The translations under genes were made by a program, and so were the position numbers. The notes under the pieces were generated by a model. That model was not told the origin of the DNA, did not search any database, and saw nothing but the letters and a program-made list of their open reading frames with translations. From Calothrix sp. NIES-3974 (GTDB lineage Bacteria; Cyanobacteriota; Cyanobacteriia; Cyanobacteriales; Nostocaceae), in contig NZ_AP018254.1 in the NCBI RefSeq assembly GCF_002368395.1, positions 992,001 to 1,056,000 on the forward strand: a stretch of 64,000 bases of DNA, given 5' to 3'. Positions 10,029 to 19,437 of the stretch are shown in pieces. Position 1 is the stretch's first letter, and the number at the start of each line of letters is the position of its first letter.

Positions 10029-10249
10029 AACGTGAATTCGACGGATTATAAACGCTACAATCCCTGTGAATCAATGATTTTGAAAGTTAAGGTTTAAAGT
10101 AACCTCATCCATTAGTTGAGAACAAACTCAATAAATGACTGATTACAGGTTTAATGATTTTCAATATTAGGAGGTTTTTAAAAACTTCTATTTCCTACGA
10201 ATGATACTGGACAAGAGTTTCAGGCTTTATAACTCATCGAACTCACGTT
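10029..10249 (+). mobile_element. MITE-like element, family A, copy 1
   Basis: A 221-bp element bounded by near-perfect 13-bp terminal inverted repeats (AACGTGAATTCGA at the left, TCGAACTCACGTT at the right, one mismatch). It shares almost its full sequence with elements at 55287-55480 and 61949-62179. There is no transposase inside. Its right end touches the A-run that forms the U-tract of the chlH terminator. Confidence 0.8.
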
Positions 10250-10278
10250 AAAAAAAAAGACGCGTGATACCGCGTCTT
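10250..10278 (-). terminator. Intrinsic terminator downstream of chlH
   Basis: On the minus strand an 8-bp stem AAGACGCG / CGCGTCTT with a six-base loop is followed by an uninterrupted run of T residues. It lies about 200 bp after the chlH stop, giving chlH a long 3' untranslated region. Confidence 0.88.
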
Positions 10279-10476
10279 CTGAACGATTAACAATTGAATT
10301 AAAGATTGATTATTTCAATCGGACTGACACAAATAAGGTAACAGCATCATTACCTAGCTTGCTTTCCCCAGGGTGCGAAGGACGAGGTAATCTCTAGAAT
10401 CCTGCGATCGCTTCCCAAAACTGCATTTCAGTCGCAATGAACAATCTTATTTGCGTAGTTTCTGTTTCAATAAGAA

Positions 10477-13400
10477 CTACTCAATCCCTTCAATTCGGTC
10501 TTCGACTTGTTGATACAATTCTCTCAATCTGTCGAGATTCTCCTCACTGGTTTCCCAATACCCTCTACCATTCGCTTCCAGTAGGGTTGTCACCATTTTT
10601 CTAAAGGAATGGGGATTTAAATTCAACAACCGTTCCTGCATTTCCTTATCTGCCATGAAGGTACTATTGGCATCTTCATAAATCCAATTATCGACAGCAC
10701 CGGATGTTGCACTCCAACCAACAGTATTCACTAATCGTTTGGATAACTCCCTCACCCCTTCATAACCATGACTCAACATCCCTTCATACCATTTGGGGTT
10801 TAACAGTTTTGTCCGTGCATCTAAACGCACCGTTTCTGATAAACTGCGCACCTGGGCGTTGGCTGTGGTAGTATCAGCCATGTAGGATGCAGGCATTTTC
10901 CCGTCTCCCCGTAAACTGCCAATTAACTTGGTGGGGTCGGAGTCGTAGTAGTGGGATACATCGGTGAGGGAAATTTCCGATGAATCCAGGTTTTGGAAGG
11001 TGACTTCGGCGGTTTTCAGGGTTTTCTCAAAGATATCCCGTGTTTGCTCCATCATTCCCGGATTATCGGCACTAAAGGCGAAGGATTTGCGGGTGAGGTA
11101 CATTTCCTGTAGCTCGGCTTCGCTTTCCCAGGTGCTGTTTTCCACCGCAAGGTTAATGTTGCTGGAGTAGGAACCGGATGCATTCGAGAAAACACGGGTA
11201 GCTGCTTGACGCAGGTTTATCCCCATTTCCTCGGCTTGCTGTAATGCGTGTTTGCGAATATAGTTCATTTCCAGTGGTTCGTCTGCTTCTGCGGCCATTT
11301 TCACAGCTTGATCTAGCAGGTTCATCTGGTTGATAAACAAATCGCGGAACACCCCAGAACAGTTAATTACCACGTCGATCCGAGGACGACCTAATTCTGA
11401 CAAGGGTATTAATTCTAACTTATTGACTCGACCCAGGGCATCGGGAACTGGTCGCACACCCACCATCCACATAATCTGTGCCAGTGATTCCCCGTAGGTT
11501 TTAATATTATCTGTTCCCCATAGCACACAGGCAATGGTTTCGGGATATCTACCACCATTTTCTGCCATATTCCGGGCTAAAAGTCGATCAACGACGATTT
11601 TTGCCGATTGAACTGCGGCTTGGGTGGGAATGGCTTGGGGGTCGAGTGCGTGGATATTTTTCCCTGTGGGTAAGACATCTGGGTTACGGATGGGGTCTCC
11701 ACCAGGTCCGGGGAGGATGTATTCCCCTTCTAAACCCCGTAGTAGTCCTGCGAGTTCTTTATCTGCACAAACCTGTTCGAGACAGAATTCCAGGTATTCA
11801 AATAGTTTCTTCAATGGGTCGGTGTCCACGTTGGTAAAACCTGCTTGGTGGAGTGCTTCCACCCAGGGTTCTTTTTTACCCATGTTGAAGAAGTTCAACT
11901 TAGAAATCAGGGAAACGCGACCTTCTGCATCGGTTTGAGCTTTGACGAATGCGGTGACAGCTGCGCGGGTTGCTTGGGTTATTTGTTGCAACAGGTCTAC
12001 GTCCTGTAAAATCCCCTTATCGCTGTTGCGGTAGATTTCTTCAATATCACGGTAGATACTATTGGCGATGATTCTCGGTAAACCCAATAATTCATCTTCC
12101 GTTCTATCTAGGCTCGCAATATTTACTAAAGTTGCGATCGCTTCTTCGGCTGTTGGTGGTTTACCAATGACGTGTAATCCACAAGGGAGTAAGCGGGATT
12201 CGATTTCCATTAATTTGCGGTAGACAATACCAACGATATTATCCCGTTCTTCCTGGGTCATGTCCTTCGCATCGGTTTCTGGTAACTCGATGTCTTTATC
12301 GAGGTTGACCATCCGTGCTTTATCCATGATGGTGTTGACGATGGGAATTCCCCGACCACCATCTTTTAGGGTTTGGTAGGATGCGATTAATTCGCTCAGT
12401 TCCTTTAACCCCTTATACAATCCAGCATTTTCTGCTGGTGGTGTCAGGTAGGAAATGGTCTCTGCATACCCACGACGTTTAGCGATGGTGGCTTCGCTGG
12501 GGTTGTTAGCAGCATAGTAGTACAGATTAGGAATACTACCAATTAAATTATCTGGATAACAATCCCCCGACATTCCCATCTGTTTTCCTGGCATAAATTC
12601 CAAGGAACCGTGGGTTCCAAAATGTAAAACCGCATCCGCACCCCAAACCTTCTCTAGATAGGTGTAGTAAGCGGCAAAACCGTGGTGGGGACTTGCAGAA
12701 CGGGAGAACAATAATCGCATCGGGTCCCCTTCGTAACCAAAGGTGGGTTGCACCCCAATAAACACGTTCCCAAAGTGTTTTCCGTAGATGAGTAAATTCT
12801 GTCCGTCACTATTGAGGTGTCCGGGGGGTGGTCCCCAATTTTCCTCTAAACGTCGGGAATAGGGTGTTAACTCCTCATACTCTGGAACCGACATCCGATA
12901 GGCGATATTTAACTCCGGACTGCTATACTGGGCTTGGGCATCATGAATCACTGCTTCCATTAAGGATTTCGCATCTGCTGGTAAATCCTGGACATCGTAC
13001 CCATTATCCCGCAGCGCCTTCATCACCTCATAAATCGACCCAAATACATCCAAATAGGCCGCAGTTCCCACATTACCCTTATCTGGGGGGAAACTAAAGA
13101 CGGTAATCGCCACCTTCTTATCTAACTTAGGTTTGCGGCGCAAATTTGCCCATTTCATCGCCCGTTGCGCGATCGCTTCTACTCGATCCTGTAATGCGAT
13201 CGCCTTTCCTGTGGCTCCGTCTCTTCCCGACATGATAATCGGTTCGATGGCTCCATCCAACTCGGGGATGGCAATTTGTAAAGCTACCTGAATCGGATGC
13301 AAACCCAAATCACTATCTAACCATTCCTCGGTAGTTTGGAATACCAACGGCAACGCCACCATGTAGGGACGATTTAACCGCTTCAAGGAGTCGATTGCCT

Positions 13401-14481
13401 TCGGGTGGTCTTGACGAGCTGGCCCTCCTACCAAGGCAAACCCTGTTAAAGATACTACCGCATCCACATGGGCTTGTTTGGTTGTCGGTTCATAAAAATA
13501 GGCATCCACTGGCTTAGAAAAGTCCAAACCACCGGCAAAAACGGGAATGACCCGCGCTCCCAAAGCTTCCAACTCGGAGACAATCGCTACGTAATGGGCA
13601 TCATCTCCCGTCACCAAATGGGTTCTTTGTAATACCAACCCCACACAGGGAGCTAATGGATCCTTTAAATCCTGGGAAATATCCTTACGACTGCTATACC
13701 AATTGAGATACTCCCGTACATCCTCGTACATGGTTGGTGCTAAAGGATGCCATATACCCATGTCTGGGTAGGTGACAGGTTCCTGGTATTGTAAAGGGGA
13801 AGCAAAACTAGGGGTATCTGAATAACTTTTATTATCTTGCTTAAATACATACTTATCCGCCAGCATTAACAGGAAGTTCTGCAAGTTCCCCGGAGAACCA
13901 CCCAACCAATACTGGAAACTGAGCATGAAATTCCGCGCATCCTGAGCCTTATCCATTGGTAAGTATTTCAGAACACTAGGCAAAGTCCGCAGCAATTTCA
14001 ACATCCCATCCTGAAAACTCGCACCGGACTTTTCCTTGCGCTTTTTCATAAACTGGGCGATCGCACTCTTGGATTGTCCCAGTTGTGCGAGGGAGAAAGT
14101 CCCCATCTTATTTAATCGCATCACCTCGGGCATAGAGGGAAATACCACCGCTACATCCAGGTTATCGCGAATTGGCTGCACCGCCTCTACAACCTTTTGG
14201 GCTAAATCTTCAATAAATATTAACGAAGCAATAAAAATATTGGCGGTTTCCAAATCCCGCTTAAATTCTGCGTAATTTTCCCCATCACGCAACTCTTCTA
14301 TTAAATAGCCGCTAATCTCAATCGCCACATTCGGGTTATTCGCATTAATCTCCCGAACCGCTTGCGATAAAGCACTCTGATACTGCGACTCTAACACGAC
14401 ATAGACCACCTTGAGTAAATGCCGTCCCCGCAGGTCGTCGGGTGCAATATGACGAATGGTGGACTTGACGTGAGTGAACAT
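10477..14481 (-). CDS. chlH: Magnesium chelatase subunit H
   Basis: Large porphyrin-binding subunit of the ATP-dependent Mg-chelatase (ChlD-ChlI-ChlH) that inserts Mg2+ into protoporphyrin IX, the first committed step to chlorophyll. I choose the ATG at 14481, giving 1334 residues that begin [12 protein letters not shown], the usual cyanobacterial ChlH start, with AAGGA placed a few bases upstream. The frame is open 24 codons further, to 14553. The protein is collinear with the BchH/ChlH (CobN-like) family throughout, including [15 protein letters not shown] in the middle. No chlD or chlI is nearby. The gene stands alone and ends at a strong terminator beyond a family A element. Confidence 0.97.
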   Translation of the reverse strand: MFTHVKSTIRHIAPDDLRGRHLLKVVYVVLESQYQSALSQAVREINANNPNVAIEISGYLIEELRDGENYAEFKRDLETANIFIASLIFIEDLAQKVVEAVQPIRDNLDVAVVFPSMPEVMRLNKMGTFSLAQLGQSKSAIAQFMKKRKEKSGASFQDGMLKLLRTLPSVLKYLPMDKAQDARNFMLSFQYWLGGSPGNLQNFLLMLADKYVFKQDNKSYSDTPSFASPLQYQEPVTYPDMGIWHPLAPTMYEDVREYLNWYSSRKDISQDLKDPLAPCVGLVLQRTHLVTGDDAHYVAIVSELEALGARVIPVFAGGLDFSKPVDAYFYEPTTKQAHVDAVVSLTGFALVGGPARQDHPKAIDSLKRLNRPYMVALPLVFQTTEEWLDSDLGLHPIQVALQIAIPELDGAIEPIIMSGRDGATGKAIALQDRVEAIAQRAMKWANLRRKPKLDKKVAITVFSFPPDKGNVGTAAYLDVFGSIYEVMKALRDNGYDVQDLPADAKSLMEAVIHDAQAQYSSPELNIAYRMSVPEYEELTPYSRRLEENWGPPPGHLNSDGQNLLIYGKHFGNVFIGVQPTFGYEGDPMRLLFSRSASPHHGFAAYYTYLEKVWGADAVLHFGTHGSLEFMPGKQMGMSGDCYPDNLIGSIPNLYYYAANNPSEATIAKRRGYAETISYLTPPAENAGLYKGLKELSELIASYQTLKDGGRGIPIVNTIMDKARMVNLDKDIELPETDAKDMTQEERDNIVGIVYRKLMEIESRLLPCGLHVIGKPPTAEEAIATLVNIASLDRTEDELLGLPRIIANSIYRDIEEIYRNSDKGILQDVDLLQQITQATRAAVTAFVKAQTDAEGRVSLISKLNFFNMGKKEPWVEALHQAGFTNVDTDPLKKLFEYLEFCLEQVCADKELAGLLRGLEGEYILPGPGGDPIRNPDVLPTGKNIHALDPQAIPTQAAVQSAKIVVDRLLARNMAENGGRYPETIACVLWGTDNIKTYGESLAQIMWMVGVRPVPDALGRVNKLELIPLSELGRPRIDVVINCSGVFRDLFINQMNLLDQAVKMAAEADEPLEMNYIRKHALQQAEEMGINLRQAATRVFSNASGSYSSNINLAVENSTWESEAELQEMYLTRKSFAFSADNPGMMEQTRDIFEKTLKTAEVTFQNLDSSEISLTDVSHYYDSDPTKLIGSLRGDGKMPASYMADTTTANAQVRSLSETVRLDARTKLLNPKWYEGMLSHGYEGVRELSKRLVNTVGWSATSGAVDNWIYEDANSTFMADKEMQERLLNLNPHSFRKMVTTLLEANGRGYWETSEENLDRLRELYQQVEDRIEGIE

Positions 14482-15172
14482 GCTTTCCTTCGCTCCTTCA
14501 AATGCGTGTTCTCTTCTAAAAGGTAATTTTGCATTAATGGCTAGCCTTGGCAAAGCCTATGCATTTATCTATTTGAATTTCGGTCACTATGAAGTTTTTA
14601 TCAGAAAATCCCCCCATAATGCCCTATTTGTCGTCCGTTTGACACAAAACGATATAAAAACTGAGATTTATCGTTACAAAAATTCACTTTATCAGAAATT
14701 ATTTACTCACACAAATATTAAATTATCTTTATATTTTATAATCGTTTTATCGTTATTTAGTTTTTAGCCTAAATCTACTGCTTGGGATAGAAGCAATGAA
14801 AGTTCCCATCTTGGACAATATAGTAATCCTACGGACTTAATTCATGGTTTCAAAGTATAATTAAATTTAAATTGACTCTAAACAGCCTTGGGAAAAGTAG
14901 ATGTATTTTTGACTAATATGGGTGTAAGGCTGAGTAATTATAGGTAAAGTGCAATATTTCAGAAAATGGATTTTCACCTGGCTTGAAAGTGTAGACTAAC
15001 CGCTTGTGTGTCCACAATTTCAAGTCAGATAATTAATAAAATTTAATTAATTTATGGATAAAATTTAAAAAGCAAGGAAATAAACATCACTTAATACCTG
15101 TGATTAGTGTCACATTCCTATATTTAAATTATGTATAAAATGAAGTCGATATAATTTTGGTTAATAAACTAT
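14482..15172. other. Intergenic region between divergent chlH and a small gene
   Basis: About 690 bp of AT-rich sequence that should hold the chlH promoter and that of the gene at 15173. A TATAAA-like -10 lies at about 15135. An ORF across the chlH start on the plus strand has no coding support. I see no RNA gene here. Confidence 0.4.
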
Positions 15173-15616
15173 ATGGCTATAAATTTAGATTTAATTTCGG
15201 GTTCTAATTTTGTATCTACAATCAAAAGTTATTGTAATTCCTTGGGATGGTCTATTTATGATATTAATAATAAAAGAGCTATTTTAAATTTTGATGCAGA
15301 TTCAGGAAATACTCAGACACTTTTCATTATCAAACATGAAAATACATTAGAGTTTTCCGTACCTAGTGGCATAAAGTATGACGAAACCGGAGATATTCCT
15401 GGATGGCTTTCGACTGCCCTTTTAACTCAAAATTCTCAGTTTAAAGTAGGATTTTGGTGTATTGAGGAAATCGGAGAAAAACATACTTTTTCAATTATGC
15501 ATAATGCGGAACTAAGTCTGATCAATGTTAATTATTTTCGGTTAGTTTCTTTAGCTTTGGTTAAAAGATGTGATGAGTTAGAACAGACGGTCGCTAGGGC
15601 TTTAGGAGGGTATTAA
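15173..15616 (+). CDS. Small hypothetical protein
   Basis: Family not recognised with certainty. The 147 residues are acidic to neutral, without signal peptide or membrane segment. The alternating strands and length recall the type III chaperone-like / YbjN fold, for example ILNFDADSGNTQTLFIIKHENTLEFSVP split over two strands, but this is only a structural impression. No ribosome binding site stands out before the ATG. Codon use is AT-rich. A strong hairpin lies 48 bp downstream. Confidence 0.6.
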   Translation: MAINLDLISGSNFVSTIKSYCNSLGWSIYDINNKRAILNFDADSGNTQTLFIIKHENTLEFSVPSGIKYDETGDIPGWLSTALLTQNSQFKVGFWCIEEIGEKHTFSIMHNAELSLINVNYFRLVSLALVKRCDELEQTVARALGGY

Positions 15617-15663
15617 TAACGATACCCATCTCTAGGGTTTCCCCAGCAAGTGAAATAAAACTC

Positions 15664-15708
15664 CACCCTCCCCGTAGCTTGCTTTCTGCAGATTTTTCGG
15701 GGAGGGTG
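15664..15708 (+). terminator. Strong GC hairpin after the small gene
   Basis: CACCCTCCCCG and CGGGGAGGGTG form a perfect 11-bp stem with a 23-base loop that ends in a T-run. There is no U-tract after the stem, so it may be a dispersed inverted repeat rather than a true terminator. The remaining spacer to 15977 includes a short palindrome, GACGCTCCGCGTC, and a HIP1 site. Confidence 0.45.
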
Positions 15709-15977
15709 ATTTGCAAGAAGACGCTCCGCGTCTCTGGGGAGGGGTTATTATGAGATAGCGATCGCAATTTATTTCTAGATAATTTGCCAGTAAAAATCCA
15801 AGAATATTCACATACTTTACTTTATACGGTCAATAAATTATCTTTTGGTTTAGCATAGTTAACACTTGGATAAACGTAGCAATACTAATCCTTGACTGTC
15901 ATCAGTCAAATCTCAACAAACCAAAAGGGAAATATCTCAGCCAACAAAGTAAATATCCTTGGATTTGCATCAAATTT

Positions 15978-16820
15978 TTATGTTGAAGAGTTTTCCCTCA
16001 TATTTGATTCTAGAACCTGAACTTGCTCAATCGTTAAACCCGTTAAACGAGATATGGTTTCGATGGGAAGACCATCGACAAGCATATTGATCGCTATTTC
16101 CCTACGACCTTGTTCAAGACCTTGTTCAAGGCCTTGTTCAAGACCTTGTTCAAGGCCTTGTTCAAGACCTTCCTTAAGTCCTTTTTGTCTTGCTTCTTCT
16201 TCAATTGCTTGGTAAATAACAGAATCACGCATAATGTCGCTCCGGAGAACTCGTTGAATTAGTTCCTTATTTAATACTAGCCCAGCTAAAATAGATGTAG
16301 ATGCAGAAATATTACTTTGAATACGGGTATCGTTAATTTGGTTAATTTTTTCTGCAACCTGCTGTAAAGTATCAGTTTTGTCTGTTGTTTGAGTTAGGAT
16401 TGCAAAGGGTAACAAACCAGGAGTATCTAGAAACACATCTGTAGGCTGTTCCCAAAGTCTAATGACATTGAATTCATGTCGAGTGCGTTCAAGGATAAAG
16501 CAGGTTTCCTGAACTAAAGGTGAATCGCTGGGCTTAAGGTAAATTACGTATTGGTGTACCATTTTTTGCGGGAACCTGCGGTATTTCCGTAAGCGATAAT
16601 CAGTCATGCGAAAGGGGATATCGACTTTTGGTTCGGTTTGAAATTCCACGTGTAAAACTATATCCTCCGATTGTAATAAAATGAGGGTATCAGCTCGAAT
16701 TGGTTCTAGGGATAGTTCAGAGGGACTAAGAGTTGTCAGGGTAATGGGTGTACCGAGTAGCCAAGTAGCGAAGTCGGTGGCAAAGGATTCGGCAAGAAAT
16801 TTACAAACTGGATCGTACAA
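15978..16820 (-). CDS. Rpn-family putative nuclease / transposase-like protein
   Basis: Resembles the Rpn (recombination-promoting nuclease) proteins, PD-(D/E)XK enzymes that are multiplied in cyanobacterial genomes. The N-terminal part has the expected acidic core: ADTLILL, then IVLHVEFQTEP as a likely D...ExQ site. The middle is helical. Residues around 215-240 are a run of the tetrapeptide GLEQ encoded by a 12-bp tandem repeat. The C-terminus (LPIETISRLTGLTIEQVQ) looks like a small helix-turn-helix. It has 280 residues, normal for the group. It stands alone. The biological role of these proteins in cyanobacteria is unsettled. Confidence 0.8.
   Translation of the reverse strand: MYDPVCKFLAESFATDFATWLLGTPITLTTLSPSELSLEPIRADTLILLQSEDIVLHVEFQTEPKVDIPFRMTDYRLRKYRRFPQKMVHQYVIYLKPSDSPLVQETCFILERTRHEFNVIRLWEQPTDVFLDTPGLLPFAILTQTTDKTDTLQQVAEKINQINDTRIQSNISASTSILAGLVLNKELIQRVLRSDIMRDSVIYQAIEEEARQKGLKEGLEQGLEQGLEQGLEQGLEQGRREIAINMLVDGLPIETISRLTGLTIEQVQVLESNMRENSST
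16106..16170 (-). repeat. 12-bp tandem repeat coding for GLEQ units
   Basis: About five copies of CCTTGTTCAAGR (plus strand), in frame, in the linker of the Rpn-like gene. Such repeats change copy number easily by slippage. Confidence 0.85.
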
Positions 16821-17544
16821 GGTAGATAGATTCCTGATGGATTAATTTGATGGTGGGCTAATATTGCCAGTTTTTGAAGGTCAAAATCAGATTTTTTTGC
16901 ATAATACCTCGAAAATATTGGTGACGTATGCAAAGAAAATTTAACAATTAGGGATTAGTCCCGGATTTCTCACAAAACTCCAAAACTTTCAGGGAGTGGG
17001 GAACAGGGATTAGTCAAAAAAACCAGACATTGCTCAAGTCTTATAATTTACTGAGTCAAAATCCATGTATAGTTTTTTCAGTCAAAAATTCAAAATTAGA
17101 TAATTTACAGCACTTAGATAAAACAAACACACATATAAATAAAAAAGAATCCAACAGATGGCAAGGTAAAACCCTTATATAGCAGAATCAAATAATACAG
17201 GATATAGGGTATAGTCGTAAAAAACCTTGTTCACAAGCCTTTAAAATATTCATAATCCATCGCATTTACCTGCTATTCTCTGTATAACTTATGGTTATAC
17301 AGTTTGACTTTGGAATTGATAAATTTTTTAGGATAGTAGGAGATGCATGGTAAGAAAATGTATCAACATTTTTGTGAAATAGTATTACAATTCAAAATCT
17401 ATAGATGCACGTAGTGCGGATCAACCGAAGAGAAATCCAAAATCCAAAGTTTCATAAGTCCTAGATTTATCTCAAAATTTGGTTAGAATAGACGTTGGTG
17501 GATGTACAATATCGACCGGGGTGTTTGAGTATGAGGGTTAAACG
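16821..17544. other. Intergenic region with a decayed family B element
   Basis: About 720 bp upstream of the methionine-salvage genes. A degraded inverted-repeat element of family B covers about 16961-17064. The rest is AT-rich without a convincing ORF, and no riboswitch-like fold was recognised ahead of mtnD. Confidence 0.4.
16961..17064 (+). mobile_element. MITE-like element, family B, decayed copy
   Basis: Begins CCGGATTTCTCAC and ends near TCAAAATCC, with the internal CAGGGAGT and TCTTATAA landmarks of the copies at 24485 and 35421. The right terminal repeat has decayed. Confidence 0.55.
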
Positions 17545-18105
17545 ATGGCAATTTTGCGAACTGAAGATGGACGGACTTTGACTGATTTGTCAGAGATTGG
17601 TCAGGAGTTGGCTTCCTTGGGGATAAAGTTGAATAAATGGCCTGTTACAGAAAATCCCCTCATCCAAGATTTATTAGCCCAAGACAGTTTAAGCGATGGA
17701 GAAAAGGAAACTGTTTTGCAAGCATTAGACCACTACTTTGTGGAATTGCAACACACCGCAGGTTATCAAATGCGGGATTTAATTGTGATCCATCCAGAAA
17801 TTCCCAATTTAGCAGGGATGTTGAGTAAATTTGAGCAAGTTCATACCCATGCAGACGATGAAGTTCGTTATATTATCGCTGGGGAAGGAATTTTTGGATT
17901 TGTTCGTCCTGATGGTTCCCAGGTGGAATTAACCGTACAACCGCAAGAATACATCAATGTTCCCGCAGGAACTGAACACTGGTTCTATTTAACTTCAGCA
18001 CAACGGGTAAAAGCGGTGAGATATTTTACAAATACTGAGGGGTGGACACCGGAATATACGGGTACAGCCATCCGCATTCATCGAGCAGCGATCGCAGTCG
18101 GGTAA
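17545..18105 (+). CDS. mtnD: Acireductone dioxygenase
   Basis: Cupin enzyme of the methionine salvage pathway. The Fe form converts acireductone (1,2-dihydroxy-3-keto-5-methylthiopentene) to formate and 2-keto-4-methylthiobutyrate. The metal ligands are visible: His100, His102 and Glu106 in HTHADDEVRYI, and His145 in GTEHWF. It has 186 residues, normal length. It is the first gene of a three-gene cluster, mtnD-mtnX-mtnB; mtnX begins 6 bp after its stop. The other salvage genes are not in the window. Confidence 0.95.
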   Translation: MAILRTEDGRTLTDLSEIGQELASLGIKLNKWPVTENPLIQDLLAQDSLSDGEKETVLQALDHYFVELQHTAGYQMRDLIVIHPEIPNLAGMLSKFEQVHTHADDEVRYIIAGEGIFGFVRPDGSQVELTVQPQEYINVPAGTEHWFYLTSAQRVKAVRYFTNTEGWTPEYTGTAIRIHRAAIAVG

Positions 18106-18111
18106 GTTAAG

Positions 18112-18771
18112 GTGGAGAAAGCTGTTTTTTGCGACTTTGACGGGACGATTACCGCCGAAGAAACTTTTGTTGCCGTTCTCAAGAAGTTTGCTCCCGAACT
18201 TGCGGCGGAAATTATTCCCTCCATGTACGCCTTACAGATTCCTTTACGGGTAGGGGTCAGGCAAATCCTGGAATCGATTCCTTCCCGGCGTTACGGTGAG
18301 ATAATTGAATTTACCCGTACTAAAAAAATCCGTCCTGGATTCAGGGAGTTTGTGGATTTTCTTCACCTATCTGAGGTTCCCCTAATAGTTGTGTCTGGGG
18401 GTATCAAGGGGATGGTGGAAGCGGTATTGGGGGATTTGGTTGACCGGATCCATGCAATTCATGCCCTCGATATTAATACCGCGGGGGAAAATTTACAAGT
18501 AATATCGGCTTGGGAGGGAGAGAGCGAACTTGTTGATAAGGTGAAGGTGATGGCATCCTACAATGGGGAAAACGCGATACGGGAAGCGTCAAGCCTACAG
18601 CTGATCGCTATTGGTGATTCGGTTACGGATTTAAATATGGCGATCGCTTCTCCAATTGTGTTTGCCAGGGATAGGTTAGCCCAATACCTGGATCAGCGCC
18701 AAAAAAATTATCTTCCTTGGAATGACTTTTTTGATATCCGTGATACTTTAACCAGGATGTGGCAACTATGA
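18112..18771 (+). CDS. mtnX: HAD-family phosphatase of methionine salvage (MtnX-like)
   Basis: Predicted 2-hydroxy-3-keto-5-methylthiopentenyl-1-phosphate phosphatase, which makes acireductone, the substrate of the adjacent MtnD. The HAD motifs are FCDFDGTIT near the N-terminus, the VVSGG motif II and IGDSVTDLNMA as the acidic motif. It has 219 residues. The best start is the GTG at 18112, 6 bp after the mtnD stop, with AAGG-like bases immediately before it. Its stop overlaps the mtnB start. Assignment as MtnX rather than another HAD phosphatase relies mainly on operon position. Confidence 0.88.
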   Translation: MEKAVFCDFDGTITAEETFVAVLKKFAPELAAEIIPSMYALQIPLRVGVRQILESIPSRRYGEIIEFTRTKKIRPGFREFVDFLHLSEVPLIVVSGGIKGMVEAVLGDLVDRIHAIHALDINTAGENLQVISAWEGESELVDKVKVMASYNGENAIREASSLQLIAIGDSVTDLNMAIASPIVFARDRLAQYLDQRQKNYLPWNDFFDIRDTLTRMWQL

Positions 18772-19427
18772 CAATGAGTGAATCCCAATTAGGTATTGCA
18801 CACCATTCCAGCCATAGTCATGACCCCCGTCCCCAATTGATTAGTGCAGCTAGCTATTTTTATCAACAAGGTTGGATGTTAGGTACGGGAGGGAATTTAT
18901 CGGCTCGATTGGATGATGGCAGTTTCTGGATTACGGCTAGTGGTCAGCCCAAGGGTGAATTAACCTTAGATAGTTTTGTCCGTATTTATCCGGATGGTAA
19001 TGTGTATAGACCGTTGCCTGAAAATAAACCATCGGCGGAAACTTCGATTCATCAAGCCATATATCAGCTATTTCCCACAGCAACAGCTTGTTATCATGTC
19101 CATTCAGTGGAAGCGAATTTGGTATCCCGCTTTGTGGAGGGGGAAAAAATCCTTTTACCCAACTTGGAAATGTTGAAGGGGTTAGGTATTTGGGAAGAAA
19201 ATCCCACTTGCTATCTACCATTATTTGCGAACTATTTCCATGTACCCCAAATTGCTGCTGAGATTATTGAGAGATTTACCCATCAACAGGTGAAATTACC
19301 TGCTTTACTTATCCGCGACCACGGGATTACAGTCTGGGCTGATTCCCCCACTACAGCCCGTAATTATGTCGAAGTAATTGAGTATATTTTTCAATATATG
19401 GTGGCAGCCAAACAGCTGCAAATCTAA
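18768..19427 (+). CDS. mtnB: Methylthioribulose-1-phosphate dehydratase
   Basis: Class II aldolase-fold zinc enzyme that dehydrates 5-methylthioribulose-1-phosphate. Key parts are GTGGNLSARL near residue 45, the zinc ligands in CYHVHSVEAN and the later RDHGITVWA. I choose the ATG at 18768, whose last two bases start the mtnX TGA (ATGA overlap), indicating translational coupling; a GTG at 18759 and an ATG at 18774 are alternatives. It has 219 residues from this start. It ends 10 bp before the convergent sbcC stop. Confidence 0.94.
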   Translation: MTMSESQLGIAHHSSHSHDPRPQLISAASYFYQQGWMLGTGGNLSARLDDGSFWITASGQPKGELTLDSFVRIYPDGNVYRPLPENKPSAETSIHQAIYQLFPTATACYHVHSVEANLVSRFVEGEKILLPNLEMLKGLGIWEENPTCYLPLFANYFHVPQIAAEIIERFTHQQVKLPALLIRDHGITVWADSPTTARNYVEVIEYIFQYMVAAKQLQI

Positions 19428-19437
19428 GTAATACTTC

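Noticed and set aside
14474-14767. 97-codon plus-strand ORF over the chlH start
   Set aside because: Overlaps the chlH coding start and its ribosome binding site; no features of a real protein.
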